A program made the translations under genes and the position numbers. Positions 8,608-17,375 of a stretch of 64,000 nt of DNA are shown piece after piece (the stretch's first letter is position 1; each line of letters starts with the position of its first letter). The stretch is from Pseudaminobacter soli (ex Zhang et al. 2022). Its GTDB lineage: Bacteria; Pseudomonadota; Alphaproteobacteria; Rhizobiales; Rhizobiaceae. Below the pieces are notes generated by a model. That model was not told the origin of the DNA and did no database searches. It saw only the letters and a program-made list of their open reading frames with translations. The stretch covers positions 372,001 to 436,000 of the forward strand of contig NZ_JABVCF010000003.1 of the NCBI RefSeq assembly GCF_014595955.1, given 5' to 3'.

Positions 8608-9915
8608 TTAGATGCTGTTCGGGATCCACAAAGACAGGCCGGGGACCGCAATGAGGAGGGCCAAAACAACGAGCTCAATCAGGAGGAACGGCATGACGCC
8701 GCGCACGATCTCGGAAAAGCTTGCTTCAGGACCGGCCGCGCTCTGAACAGCGAACAGGTTCAGGCCGATCGGAGGCGTTATGACGGAAATCTCGATGAGC
8801 TTGACGACGATTATGCCGAACCAGATGGGATTGACGCCGATCTCCTGCGATATGGGGAAAAGGAACGGCAGCGTCACTACTAGCATGGAGGTAGTGTCCA
8901 GGAAGCATCCGAGGATTATCAAGAAGATAGAGACGCCGATGAGGAAACCGATCGGCCCCAGTTCGAATGACCGGAAGAAAGCGACCAGCTCTGGGATGAT
9001 CCCGACGGCCACAAGCATTCGAGAGAAGAGGAGGCCGCCGATGAGTATTATGAAAATGGTGCAGCTGATGTAGGCCGCTTCCTGCAAGGAGGGATACAGC
9101 CAGCCCTTGAGAGACCCACGTGTAAAGAGCAAGGCAATCAGGATTATCCCCGTCGCTCCAACTGCTCCAGCAGCGCTTGGGGGGAAAAGGCCTCCATAGA
9201 TTCCTCCCATCACGATGACGAACAGCAACGCCACGGGCCAGACCCAAGTCAAGGCTCTGAGTTTGTCCTTCATGGGGTGCGCAGGCAGGGTTGCTGGCGC
9301 CAGGCCAGGAGCAACCCGAACCAGGATCATGATGCCCAGCGCATAGGCAACTGCACTCAGAATGCCGGGTATAATACCCGCCAACAGCAACTGCCCGACT
9401 GACTGTTCGGTCATGATGGCATAGATTACCATCGTTGCCGAAGGTGGGATCATCGCTGCGAAACTGCCGGCAGAGGCGATACAGCCGAGTGAAAGGCTGC
9501 GGGAATAGCCGTGCCGGATCATCTCCGGGAAAGCCATGCGGGTGAACACGATGGCATTGACGACAGTGGAGCCCGAGATCGCCGCGAACATCGCCGAGCC
9601 GGCGATCACCACCTGATAGAGACCTCCCCGAACCGAACGGAGCCAAACATGCGCGGCGTCAAAAAGCTTGACGGTCATGCCTGAGCGCTCGGCAACAATG
9701 CCCATCAGAACAAAGAGGGGCAGGATGGCAAATGCGTAATTGCTCGATACGGAGAATGGCAGAGAACGAAGTTGTCCGAAGGCGAATGAGGAACTGAGTC
9801 CAAAATACATTCCCGCTACGCCGACAATAGAAAGAGTCACGCCTACTGGAACACCGGAGATCAAAAGCCCAAGCATTCCGAGCACTGAAATTATACCGAC
9901 TACGGTCTCATCCAT
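8608..9915 (-). CDS. dctM: TRAP transporter large permease subunit (DctM)
   Basis: The 435-residue inner-membrane protein has about a dozen hydrophobic helices and the typical DctM features GVPVGVTLSIVG near the start, IPPSATMVIYAIM in the middle and TPPIGLNLFAVQ near the end. It is the sodium-driven translocation subunit that works with DctQ and DctP. I start at 9915 because GGAGAG lies six bases upstream. An earlier in-frame ATG at 9951 has no such site. It follows dctQ after about 150 bases containing two hairpins, and is followed by the cupin lyase-like gene after 54 bases. Confidence 0.93.
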   Translation of the reverse strand: MDETVVGIISVLGMLGLLISGVPVGVTLSIVGVAGMYFGLSSSFAFGQLRSLPFSVSSNYAFAILPLFVLMGIVAERSGMTVKLFDAAHVWLRSVRGGLYQVVIAGSAMFAAISGSTVVNAIVFTRMAFPEMIRHGYSRSLSLGCIASAGSFAAMIPPSATMVIYAIMTEQSVGQLLLAGIIPGILSAVAYALGIMILVRVAPGLAPATLPAHPMKDKLRALTWVWPVALLFVIVMGGIYGGLFPPSAAGAVGATGIILIALLFTRGSLKGWLYPSLQEAAYISCTIFIILIGGLLFSRMLVAVGIIPELVAFFRSFELGPIGFLIGVSIFLIILGCFLDTTSMLVVTLPFLFPISQEIGVNPIWFGIIVVKLIEISVITPPIGLNLFAVQSAAGPEASFSEIVRGVMPFLLIELVVLALLIAVPGLSLWIPNSI

Positions 9916-9966
9916 GAAACTCTCCAAATTCTGGGGCGCGGGCTGGCTCAATCCGGACTAGTGGCA

Positions 9967-10014
9967 GCCGCATTGAATGCGGCTTGTCCGGCACGTCCGG
10001 CGTAGCCGGCGTGC
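9967..10014. repeat. Tandem pair of hairpins between dctQ and dctM
   Basis: Two inverted repeats lie back to back. The first is GCCGCA (9967-9972)/TGCGGC (9978-9983). The second joins 9991-10001 with 10005-10014, ten pairs with one bulged T and a GTA loop. They sit in an unusually wide gap inside an otherwise tight operon and could lower dctM expression relative to dctP, or mark an RNA-processing point. Confidence 0.45.
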
Positions 10015-10068
10015 GTTCCCTTCGCGGCAGAAAAGATGGTAATGACGGCGGTGCTGGACCCGCGTCGC

Positions 10069-10548
10069 TTAGGGCTGCTCTGCTCGTGACCGCGTGGTAA
10101 GGCCCACGAAAATCTCCCTCAGGCACTGGAGAACCATCAGCGTCGAACCCAACGCGAGCGCCATACGGGCTGGCCAAACCGGGAAGCCGAGTTGGCCCTG
10201 GCGGAACTCTCCGGTTGAAATGCTGCGCAGCGTGGAAGACCAGCCGAAGTAAGCTATCAGCGCAAAGCAGGCTAGAGAGCACACTAACGCGAATACGCTG
10301 AGGGCAACCTGTAGAGAAGGGCTAAGCTGCCGTGTGAAAAGCTCAACGCGAATGTGCGCATTGCGCTGCTGAGCGGAGGCCAGCGCCATAAAGATGGCGA
10401 TCACCATCAGGGTTTCGGTGATCTCATGGGTGCCCACTAGGGGGCGGCCGGTCGTCGCCCCGACCACGTCCAAAGCGCCAACAATGGCCATCAGGAGAAG
10501 GGCTATTCCGGCCAGCGTGGCCGCATAGCGGTTCAAGTTCGCGATCAT
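10069..10548 (-). CDS. dctQ: TRAP transporter small permease subunit (DctQ)
   Basis: 159 residues with four predicted membrane helices (about residues 10-30, 45-65, 85-110 and 125-148), the usual DctQ layout. THEITETLMVIAIFMALASAQ and RNAHIRVELF match the conserved DctQ core. It links the binding protein DctP to the large subunit DctM in the inner membrane. It follows dctP by about 50 bases on the minus strand. Confidence 0.9.
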   Translation of the reverse strand: MIANLNRYAATLAGIALLLMAIVGALDVVGATTGRPLVGTHEITETLMVIAIFMALASAQQRNAHIRVELFTRQLSPSLQVALSVFALVCSLACFALIAYFGWSSTLRSISTGEFRQGQLGFPVWPARMALALGSTLMVLQCLREIFVGLTTRSRAEQP

Positions 10549-10597
10549 TTCGAGTCTAGCCTTGCGAGAGTTGCGCCACGCTATCGTTCGCGAGCCG

Positions 10598-11629
10598 CTA
10601 CTCGCCCGAGCCTCGCACTTCCTCCCAGATGCGGACCATATGCTCGGCAGCGTCTCCCTTCCCCGAAGCGGTCATGCTCGACACGAAATCAGCAAAGAAG
10701 TCCGGGTTCGCGTCACGCCACTTGGCTAGCTCTTCTTCAGGAAATTCATGGATGGTGACGCCATTTTGCTCAAGATATTCCCGCGCTACGTCGGCGGCGC
10801 CAGTCACTTCGTCGTAGTCACGTTGCAGTGCTTCCTCAGCTACCTGGTTGACAATGTCCTGCTGCTCGGGGGAGAGGCGGCTCCACGCGGCTTCGCTTAT
10901 CCACACGCCACCCGTCGGCCCAACGAAGGCGGGCACGGTCGAAATGTGAGGCGCGACTTCATACAGCCGATAGTCGCGGACATAGTCGTAGGAGAAAGGC
11001 GCAACATCGATGCCGCCTCGCGAAAGGCTCTCGTAGAGCTCGGCCAGACCCAGGGTGACAGGGATGGCGCCGGCGGCTGCGGCGAGCTTCGGCATTTCCG
11101 AGCCCCAGGTCCGCATCTTTTTTCCGTTCAGATCGGACAGCTTGGTGAGGGGGCTGGTCGACACGAGATAATAGGGGTTCAGATTATGGAAGAAGAGAGC
11201 ACGGATCCCATTCTGCTTGTGCTCTTCCCGTATCGCCGGGACTTCGTTCAAAAGCCGGGTCATCAGTTGCATGGACTGACTGACTGTTGAAAGCGCCATG
11301 GGGATCGAATTGGGTGCCGAGGTAAGCGGCAACTCCGCCGGGTAGAAACCCGCCGACATACTCGCGAGATCTACCGCGCCATCCGACATCAAGGACAGGC
11401 TCTCCGTGGCTCGCCCCAAGCCCTCGCCGAAGAAGACCTTGATCTTGACCTCACCGTTCGTGCGCTTGGTAACCTCTTCTGCAAACCATTTCTCGACCTT
11501 GCCGGACACGGTGCTCTCGAGGACCTGGCTATTGAAGTTCAGCACCGTCTGGGCTGATGCCTGAATGCAGAGGCCTCCGACGAGAGCAGCTGCAACTAGC
11601 CATTTTCCAAGGATCGTCGTGGTCTTCAT
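10598..11629 (-). CDS. dctP: TRAP transporter substrate-binding protein (DctP)
   Basis: A 343-residue periplasmic binding protein. The start at 11629 begins MKTTTILGKWLVAAALVGG and has a signal peptide cleaved near AQASAQ-type residues (CIQASAQ). GGGAGGG lies upstream. The frame stays open 50 codons farther but that extension has no signal-peptide logic. DctP-family marks include FFGEGLGRATESLSLMSDGAVDLA and GKKMRTWGSEMPKLAAAAGA, the latter containing the conserved arginine that binds a substrate carboxylate. It is the first gene of dctP-dctQ-dctM-lyase, transcribed away from the LysR gene. A carboxylate such as DMSP would suit the binding site. The exact ligand is unproven. Confidence 0.92.
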   Translation of the reverse strand: MKTTTILGKWLVAAALVGGLCIQASAQTVLNFNSQVLESTVSGKVEKWFAEEVTKRTNGEVKIKVFFGEGLGRATESLSLMSDGAVDLASMSAGFYPAELPLTSAPNSIPMALSTVSQSMQLMTRLLNEVPAIREEHKQNGIRALFFHNLNPYYLVSTSPLTKLSDLNGKKMRTWGSEMPKLAAAAGAIPVTLGLAELYESLSRGGIDVAPFSYDYVRDYRLYEVAPHISTVPAFVGPTGGVWISEAAWSRLSPEQQDIVNQVAEEALQRDYDEVTGAADVAREYLEQNGVTIHEFPEEELAKWRDANPDFFADFVSSMTASGKGDAAEHMVRIWEEVRGSGE

Positions 11630-11782
11630 CGTTAGGTTCCCTCCCCTATGCATCGAAATTGCCTGGCGGGTCGGGAAGGTGCGGTTGAGCCTCCACCAAC
11701 CGTACCGACACGCCTCAATCTCTCGAGTCGCAAGGAAAACAGAGGCCGCTACCAAAGGGAAATTGTGATTCCTGAGCATCGG

Positions 11783-11801
11783 TTATAAGCGGGGCCTATA
11801 A
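11783..11801. promoter_or_regulatory. Candidate LysR-type operator
   Basis: TTATA (11783-11787) and TATAA (11797-11801) form an inverted repeat with a nine-base centre, the T-N11-A style of LysR-type boxes. It runs into the ATG of the divergent lysR gene at 11801, so a protein bound here could repress its own gene and control dctP. This is suggestive, not proven. Confidence 0.35.
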
Positions 11802-12715
11802 TGATGGACCTTCGACACGTTCAGGCGTTTTGTGCAATCGTGCGGCTGGGGAGCTTCAGCGCGGCCGCCAAGGCGTTGTCCACGACTCAGCCAAGCATTT
11901 CGATGAGGATACGCGAGTTGGAGCGTGAACTCGGCGTGCAGCTTTTCGACACCAAGAGCCGCAGGACCAAGCTCACCCAGAAAGGCAGGAAGTTCATCTT
12001 TCATGCCGAGGAACTTCTCAAGCTCGTCGACACGATTCAGGAGAGTATGGCTGACGACAAGATAGTGTCGGGCACCATTCGTTTCGGCGCGACCGAGACA
12101 GTGGCGATGACATGGCTCAGTTCGTTCGTCGAAAGCGTGAAGAAAACTTATCCTGATATCGTACTTGAGCTGGACATCGACTTAACATTCGACCTCTGGG
12201 CCAAGTTTCACGCAGGAATGCTGGACGTGCTGATCGTCCCGCCGCCTGTGGGTGAGTTGGGGGTCTATTGCGAACCGCTGGGGGAGTTTGAGTATTGCTG
12301 GATGGCGAGTCCCAAGCTTGGAATACCCCACAAGCGATTTTCCCCGATGGAACTGGCGGAGTATCCAATCATCACTCTGTCCGCCTCTTCTGCCCTCTAC
12401 CAAATGACTGTCCGATGGTTCGGTGACCACGGATCTGCCCCCAACTGGGTAAACCATTGCAGTAGCGTCAGCATGGTGGCCGCATTGACCCAATCAGCCT
12501 TGGGGATCAGTTTGCTGCCCTCAACGGTACTGAAGGAAAGGAGCGCCGCTGAAAATCTGCAGCTGCTGGAAGTACATCCGCCTTTTCCGAAACTGAAATT
12601 CTTCGTGGTTTACGGAACCTATGCAATCTCGTCAGCGCTAAAGGCAGTCGTTGACATTGCAAAGGCGACAAGCACTTTCACACCTCCAGACACTTCCATG
12701 GACGAGAGCCCGTAA
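11801..12715 (+). CDS. LysR-family transcriptional regulator
   Basis: A 304-residue protein with the LysR winged-helix at the N-terminus (MDLRHVQAFCAIVRLGSFSAAAKALSTTQPSIS, split here only by normal family features) and a two-lobed effector-binding domain from about residue 90. A second ATG one codon downstream is equally possible. Its position, divergent from dctP and about 170 bases away, is the classical arrangement for a LysR activator of the neighbouring operon. It probably senses the TRAP substrate or a catabolite such as acrylate. A candidate operator overlaps its start. Confidence 0.9.
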   Translation: MMDLRHVQAFCAIVRLGSFSAAAKALSTTQPSISMRIRELERELGVQLFDTKSRRTKLTQKGRKFIFHAEELLKLVDTIQESMADDKIVSGTIRFGATETVAMTWLSSFVESVKKTYPDIVLELDIDLTFDLWAKFHAGMLDVLIVPPPVGELGVYCEPLGEFEYCWMASPKLGIPHKRFSPMELAEYPIITLSASSALYQMTVRWFGDHGSAPNWVNHCSSVSMVAALTQSALGISLLPSTVLKERSAAENLQLLEVHPPFPKLKFFVVYGTYAISSALKAVVDIAKATSTFTPPDTSMDESP

Positions 12716-12894
12716 CCTGCAACGCTGAGCTGCAAAGCCGCTAGCTAGCCGAACGGGATCAAGGTTTGATCGAGAGACTTCCGGTTGATATGAGAGTGAC
12801 AACGTTCCCAATGGCAGCATCGTAGCCAGCCAAGTCTAAAACGGCTTGGCCACAGTGGACTACATGCTCGGCGGGCATAAAGATCAGACCGAAG

Positions 12895-12906
12895 AGGCGT
12901 ACGCCT
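12895..12906. promoter_or_regulatory. 12-bp palindrome in front of wecB
   Basis: AGGCGTACGCCT is perfectly self-complementary and ends two bases before the wecB ATG, where a ribosome site would lie. It may be an operator or a small stem affecting translation. There is no other good ribosome site there. Confidence 0.3.
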
Positions 12907-12908
12907 AG

Positions 12909-14030
12909 ATGTCAGAACGCTGCTCGATACACCTGGTCGCCGGAACACGCCCCAATGTCATGAAGGTGGCGCCTCTCTTCAAGGCACTGAAGAAACAGCA
13001 ATGGGCGGAGCCCTCGATCGTCTTCCTGGGGCAGCATTACTCCGAGAACATGTGCCATGACCTATTCTCGGAGTTCGACATCCACGAAATACGGCATTTC
13101 CGTCCCCTGAAATCACGGTCATTCGGGGAGCGCATGGGCGAGATCATCTCGTCCTATACGGAGATCCTGACGGAAGATCCGCCTCATATCGTCGTTGTAC
13201 CGGGCGATGTCGACGTTACAGTCGGCGCAGCGATGGCGGCCAAGCGGCGAAAACATCATGTGGTGCATCTGGAAGCCGGCCTGCGCAGCCATGACGGCAA
13301 CATGCCGGAAGAGCAGAACCGCAAGCTGGTGGACAGCATTTCCGACTATCTGCTCGCCCCATCCGAGGACGCTTACCAGAACCTCATCTTCCACGAGGGA
13401 CACGACCACCTGCGCGTGGCGCTCGTAGGAAACATCATGATCGATGCGCTGAAGCAGACCCTAGACCGCGAGCGCGCGCAGAGGCTTCTTGCGAAATTCG
13501 ATCTGAGGGAGAGAGGGTTCGCGGCTGTCACCCTGCATCGGCCTTCAAACGTCGATACGGAGCAGGCGCTGGCAAAATGCTGCCTGATGCTCACGGAGAT
13601 CGCCCAACGACTCCCTATCCTCTTTCCGGTGCATCCTCGAACCCGCGCCATGCTCGAGCGGACCGGACTGATCGAGCGTCTGGAGAGCAACCCGGCGATC
13701 CGGCTCTGCGCCCCCCTCAGCTACTCCGATTTCGTCAACCTGGTGAGCGCCAGCCGCCTCATCGTGACCGATTCAGGCGGCATCCAGGAGGAGGCGGTGG
13801 TGATGAAGGTTCCGTGTCTGACCTTGCGCGAGAGCACGGAGCGTCCGGTCACAGTCGTGGTCGGCGGGAACACGCTGGTCAGCGAAGAGGATGTCATCGC
13901 CCAGGTTGATTGGGAACTCGCTTCGGAGTCGCGGCCCATTGCGTCGGTGCCGCTCTGGGACGGGCGCACCGCTGAGCGCTGCGCTCACATCATGCGCGTG
14001 CAGTGGTTGAAGATGAACGGCGCGCAGTAG
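12909..14030 (+). CDS. wecB: UDP-N-acetylglucosamine 2-epimerase (non-hydrolysing)
   Basis: A 373-residue GT-B-fold epimerase that interconverts UDP-GlcNAc and UDP-ManNAc for envelope glycans. GTRPNVMKVAPLFKAL opens the protein (many members have GTRPEAIK; the N variant occurs in a WecB subgroup). VVPGDVDVT, HLEAGLRS, TLHRPSNVD and DSGGIQEEA are the expected later motifs. The neighbouring minus-strand genes encode a Gfo/Idh oxidoreductase and an LpxD-like acyltransferase. Together these hint at an acylated amino-uronic acid pathway. Related functions such as 2,3-diacetamido sugar epimerisation (WbpI-like) cannot be excluded. Confidence 0.9.
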   Translation: MSERCSIHLVAGTRPNVMKVAPLFKALKKQQWAEPSIVFLGQHYSENMCHDLFSEFDIHEIRHFRPLKSRSFGERMGEIISSYTEILTEDPPHIVVVPGDVDVTVGAAMAAKRRKHHVVHLEAGLRSHDGNMPEEQNRKLVDSISDYLLAPSEDAYQNLIFHEGHDHLRVALVGNIMIDALKQTLDRERAQRLLAKFDLRERGFAAVTLHRPSNVDTEQALAKCCLMLTEIAQRLPILFPVHPRTRAMLERTGLIERLESNPAIRLCAPLSYSDFVNLVSASRLIVTDSGGIQEEAVVMKVPCLTLRESTERPVTVVVGGNTLVSEEDVIAQVDWELASESRPIASVPLWDGRTAERCAHIMRVQWLKMNGAQ

Positions 14031-14084
14031 GCAGTCAAAGCCCAGTCACTGTGCGGCGGCAGTCCGGCGCCGTCCTCCTCCGAC

Positions 14085-14720
14085 TCACTTGAGATAGGCG
14101 ACCTGATGGAAGCCGTCGCGGGAGAAATCGAAGGCATAGTCGAAGCGCGCGCCGAGGACCGACATCCAGTCGCGGCTCCATTGCAGGTGCGGAGGTTTTA
14201 CCGTGCCGTTTCCCTTGTACCAACTCTGGGAAACCAGGAAGGCGTAGAACCCGCTCGGCTTCAGCAGATTGCCGATGCGCTCGACGATCCTCTCAGCCTC
14301 CGCCTCATCCTTTATGACCGTCGTGCCGCCGCGGTCGGTGATCAGGTCGTAGCGGACTCCGGGAAGTCGTTCTTCGTGAGTGTCGAGAAAATGCTGGAGG
14401 GTGTCGCTGGCCCAGCGCGTGGCCGGATCTCGCCCGTGGGCCTGCCGGATCGCGACCCCGGCCCCATCTACCCCCATCACCGCGGCAGGCGACATGCCGG
14501 TCCGGCGCGTTTCGAGATGCTCCCGCATCGCCGTCGTGAAATATCCCTGACCGCAGCCGATATCGAGCACCTGAAGCTCGGCACGAGATGACAACAGGTC
14601 CAGGAGCCTTCTGATGAAGACCAGGTTGCCTTCCGTTACGTCAGCAAAGAGCGGGTCCTTGGCTTCGTAACGCGCATTGTACTGCTCGAACCCGGGATGC
14701 TGAATCTCATAGAGGATCAT
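14085..14720 (-). CDS. Class I SAM-dependent methyltransferase
   Basis: 211 residues from the ATG at 14720, which overlaps the stop of the upstream gene by four bases. Motif I is VLDIGCGQGYF at residues 51-61, and an acidic residue in VMGVDGAG marks the ribose-binding position. The centre contains YDLITDRGGT. These fit a Rossmann methyltransferase acting on a small molecule or sugar. It is the last gene of the minus-strand run of glycan genes and is probably used to decorate the product. No closer substrate assignment is possible. Confidence 0.75.
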   Translation of the reverse strand: MILYEIQHPGFEQYNARYEAKDPLFADVTEGNLVFIRRLLDLLSSRAELQVLDIGCGQGYFTTAMREHLETRRTGMSPAAVMGVDGAGVAIRQAHGRDPATRWASDTLQHFLDTHEERLPGVRYDLITDRGGTTVIKDEAEAERIVERIGNLLKPSGFYAFLVSQSWYKGNGTVKPPHLQWSRDWMSVLGARFDYAFDFSRDGFHQVAYLK

Positions 14721-16453
14721 GCCATGCCCTTGTTTGACGCCGCCCGCGCTGCGCGGATCCATCGGGGGTCCTTCTGATCCGGCAGGCGCAGGTTGGGACC
14801 GTAGTAGTGGGGGTGGATACTGACAGAAAGCCGAGCGCCTGGCTTGGCATTCGCCTTTGTCCAGGTGGCGAGGTTCAGGTCGGCGCCCGCGCGCCGTTGA
14901 TTGGGGAGCAAAGCGTCATCGTATAGCGTATCGGACTCCCCCGTGCCGTCCAGGAGACGAGCGAGGCCGGAGCTTTCGAACGCCTTCCTGACATCCTCGT
15001 CCAGCGGAGGCATGGACGGCGAGCGCTGAGCCGGGAAGGGCGCCATGACCTGGCAGCGCAGGCCCAGATCGTTAAGCCTTTTTATGTCCGAGGCCAGACC
15101 CTCGGCTGCGGCCGCTCGATCACCGCCGACGAGGTGCATGGCATTGTAGAGATAGCCGACGCATCCCAATCCGGCTTCGACATCCGCCCGGATGGCAGTC
15201 CAGTCGAGCGGATAGGGCTCAATGAGCCCCCAGGAGGGATGATGCCAACGCGCAAAGGCAAACAGCGTGTAGGGGATTTTAAGCCGCCGGCAGACAGCCA
15301 GCACGCGTTCGACTGCCTGCGGCTCCGGGCCGGCGTAAAGTTGAACAAGGATCTCGGTCGGCGCCTCTCGTTGCCGGTCCAAAACCCCGTGTTCGTGCGT
15401 TGCCCCGGAGGCTTTCCGTTCGCACTCAGGCTCATAAGTGCGCCAGGTCACGAGCCTGGTGTTCGGGAGATGCTTCAAGACGTCGAAGCTCCTCTCGAGA
15501 TATGCGACAGGAAGGATGTGCGCATGCGGCGGCGGCTTCGGCTCTCTAGGCGCGGCGCGCCTGAGCGCTTCCACGGCATCCGTCCTGCCGAAAAGCCAAT
15601 GATCCGCATGTATTAGTGCCTGGATTCCGGGCGAGCCCGAGCGCCCATAGGCATCGGCAAGCCGCTCTGCGTCAAGGACATCGATCGTTTCGACCATCGG
15701 GCGGCCCTCTTCGAACCACCGGATCGTCATCTGGCCTCCAGAATCCATGAGGTAGAAGCATGGCCCGATGAAATACGCTTCATACGACAGCCCGACATCT
15801 GCCATCGGGACGGAATTCAGGGTGAACTGGAAAGAGCCGTCGGCGATTTCCCGCCCATACATTGCCGGGACCTCCCGATCGACGAAGACCGTCGCAAGCC
15901 GGCGGTCGCATTCCTTGAACACCTCGTAATTCACGTAGCCCAGTCCGCGCGAGAACTTGCTGCCATGCGCGGCACTGCCGGAGATCGCGATTCCCTCAGC
16001 CGCGAACCAGGCGATCTCAGCGGTGATCAATTCCTGAGCCGGAACGCCTGTAATCCGCGAGAGCGCGATGAAGTCGTTGTGGAGCCCGATCTCGTGCCCC
16101 ATGGCGACGAGGCGATGGGCCGCCTCGATCATTGTGGGCGCATGCTCGATGCCCTTGCCGCGGAGCCGGCCATAGTAGTTGGCAGGTATTCCCCCATGCC
16201 CAGGCGGAAGGAGATAGAAGGTCGACCTGACACCGCAATCCTGCTCGACGAGGCCCATCAGGAGGGCTCTCCCGAGATGGTAGTCCACGTCGTGGCGTAC
16301 TGCGTAACTGCCGCCGAAGCCGCCCCGCTCGGCAGCTTCCCGCATGAGCAAGTTTTGACTGCAAAGGCTCGAGAGGGTTGCCAGGAAATGCCTGTAGCTG
16401 CCTACGGCTGAGCGGCTCTGGAGGACAGCGTCCGGTGCGACCGCAAGCCTCAC
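14717..16453 (-). CDS. Polysaccharide-deacetylase-like protein
   Basis: A 578-residue protein with a NodB-like carbohydrate esterase pattern. AVRHDVDYHLGRA at residues 51-63 offers H54, D55 and D57 for metal binding. MGHEIGLHND near residues 118-127 supplies the second histidine pair, and AHGSKFSR follows. The C-terminal ~220 residues have a second barrel-like region (LVQLYAGPEPQAVERVLAVC and later SIHPHYYG) that I cannot place. It is about twice the size of simple deacetylases. No signal peptide is seen, so it may act in the cytoplasm on a precursor. It is coupled to the methyltransferase (ATGA overlap). Confidence 0.6.
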   Translation of the reverse strand: MRLAVAPDAVLQSRSAVGSYRHFLATLSSLCSQNLLMREAAERGGFGGSYAVRHDVDYHLGRALLMGLVEQDCGVRSTFYLLPPGHGGIPANYYGRLRGKGIEHAPTMIEAAHRLVAMGHEIGLHNDFIALSRITGVPAQELITAEIAWFAAEGIAISGSAAHGSKFSRGLGYVNYEVFKECDRRLATVFVDREVPAMYGREIADGSFQFTLNSVPMADVGLSYEAYFIGPCFYLMDSGGQMTIRWFEEGRPMVETIDVLDAERLADAYGRSGSPGIQALIHADHWLFGRTDAVEALRRAAPREPKPPPHAHILPVAYLERSFDVLKHLPNTRLVTWRTYEPECERKASGATHEHGVLDRQREAPTEILVQLYAGPEPQAVERVLAVCRRLKIPYTLFAFARWHHPSWGLIEPYPLDWTAIRADVEAGLGCVGYLYNAMHLVGGDRAAAAEGLASDIKRLNDLGLRCQVMAPFPAQRSPSMPPLDEDVRKAFESSGLARLLDGTGESDTLYDDALLPNQRRAGADLNLATWTKANAKPGARLSVSIHPHYYGPNLRLPDQKDPRWIRAARAASNKGMA

Positions 16454-16492
16454 GACGCCTCGCCGGTCCTAGAATGGCGTCTCGGCCTGCGG

Positions 16493-17353
16493 TCAGACAT
16501 CGCGGGCGAGATCATAGCCGAACCGATCCGCGAGCGGCTGGAAAGTGTCGGTGATGGCGGGCATCAGCCGCCGGATGTACTCGACGTGCTCCGGATTGCG
16601 GCACCACCGTCCGACGACGGACGGGTCGGGCGAGCGGAGGCCGTGCATGGCCCTTTCGATGAACTCGTTGACACGGAAATTCTGATGAAAAGCAGTCGGA
16701 TCACCAGCGATTTCGAGGCCGAAGGCTTCGCCGATGCGTACCTGTTCCTGACGAGGCTGCAGGACGAGGTCCTCGAAGCGAACCGTCAGCATATTGGGAC
16801 GCCCGGCGTCGAGAAGGGTTCGCAACGCCTTCATCTCCAAGCTCCAGCGGTCCAGCGAGATGTAGTATTCCGTCCCGTTGTGGACGCTCGTCAGGACATC
16901 GCGCGGGTCGCGCAGCACATAAAGCAGCCCGATCGGACGAGGCAGGGCAGGCAGGAACTGATGCGAGTAGTGAATCCGCTTAACGATGTGCACCGGCTGC
17001 GACTCGCCGGCAATCGTGGCGAAATGGCCGAAATGGCGCTCCTCAGGGGCCAGATACGTCCCCGCGAAGGTGCCCATGATACCGAACGCGTACCAGGTCC
17101 CGGAGCGGCCGCATCCCGCCAGATAGATGCGCCGGCGCGGATTCGCGACAAGTATGCGCCCGAACTCGGGGGTGTATGCGGAGGCCTCCTCGAAGTAGGG
17201 CTCGCCCCGTCTGTCCTGCGGCGTTTCAGACAGGATGCGCGACCATAGCGCGGCGGCCCTACGGCGCCGTCCGGCCGCCTGAGCGTCGCGGGCTTGGCGG
17301 GCGATCCTGCGCAGATCACTCTCCATCACGGTCATTGCGCCTGACAAGGCCAT
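16493..17353 (-). CDS. Sulfotransferase-like protein
   Basis: This 286-residue protein carries a PAPS-binding 5' loop at residues 80-87 (AGCGRSGT) and the 3'-phosphate motif around YVLRDPRDVLTSVHN (R148 to S156). Those two sites define the P-loop sulfotransferase fold. A histidine-containing VKRIHYSHQF stretch lies between them. The start is uncertain: ATGs at 17353, 17335 and 17326 are in frame, and the one at 17335 has an AGG upstream. It probably adds sulfate to a surface glycan made by neighbouring genes. The PAPS-making enzymes are not in the window. Confidence 0.75.
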   Translation of the reverse strand: MALSGAMTVMESDLRRIARQARDAQAAGRRRRAAALWSRILSETPQDRRGEPYFEEASAYTPEFGRILVANPRRRIYLAGCGRSGTWYAFGIMGTFAGTYLAPEERHFGHFATIAGESQPVHIVKRIHYSHQFLPALPRPIGLLYVLRDPRDVLTSVHNGTEYYISLDRWSLEMKALRTLLDAGRPNMLTVRFEDLVLQPRQEQVRIGEAFGLEIAGDPTAFHQNFRVNEFIERAMHGLRSPDPSVVGRWCRNPEHVEYIRRLMPAITDTFQPLADRFGYDLARDV

Positions 17354-17375
17354 TGCCGAAGACGCTCGCCCAGTC

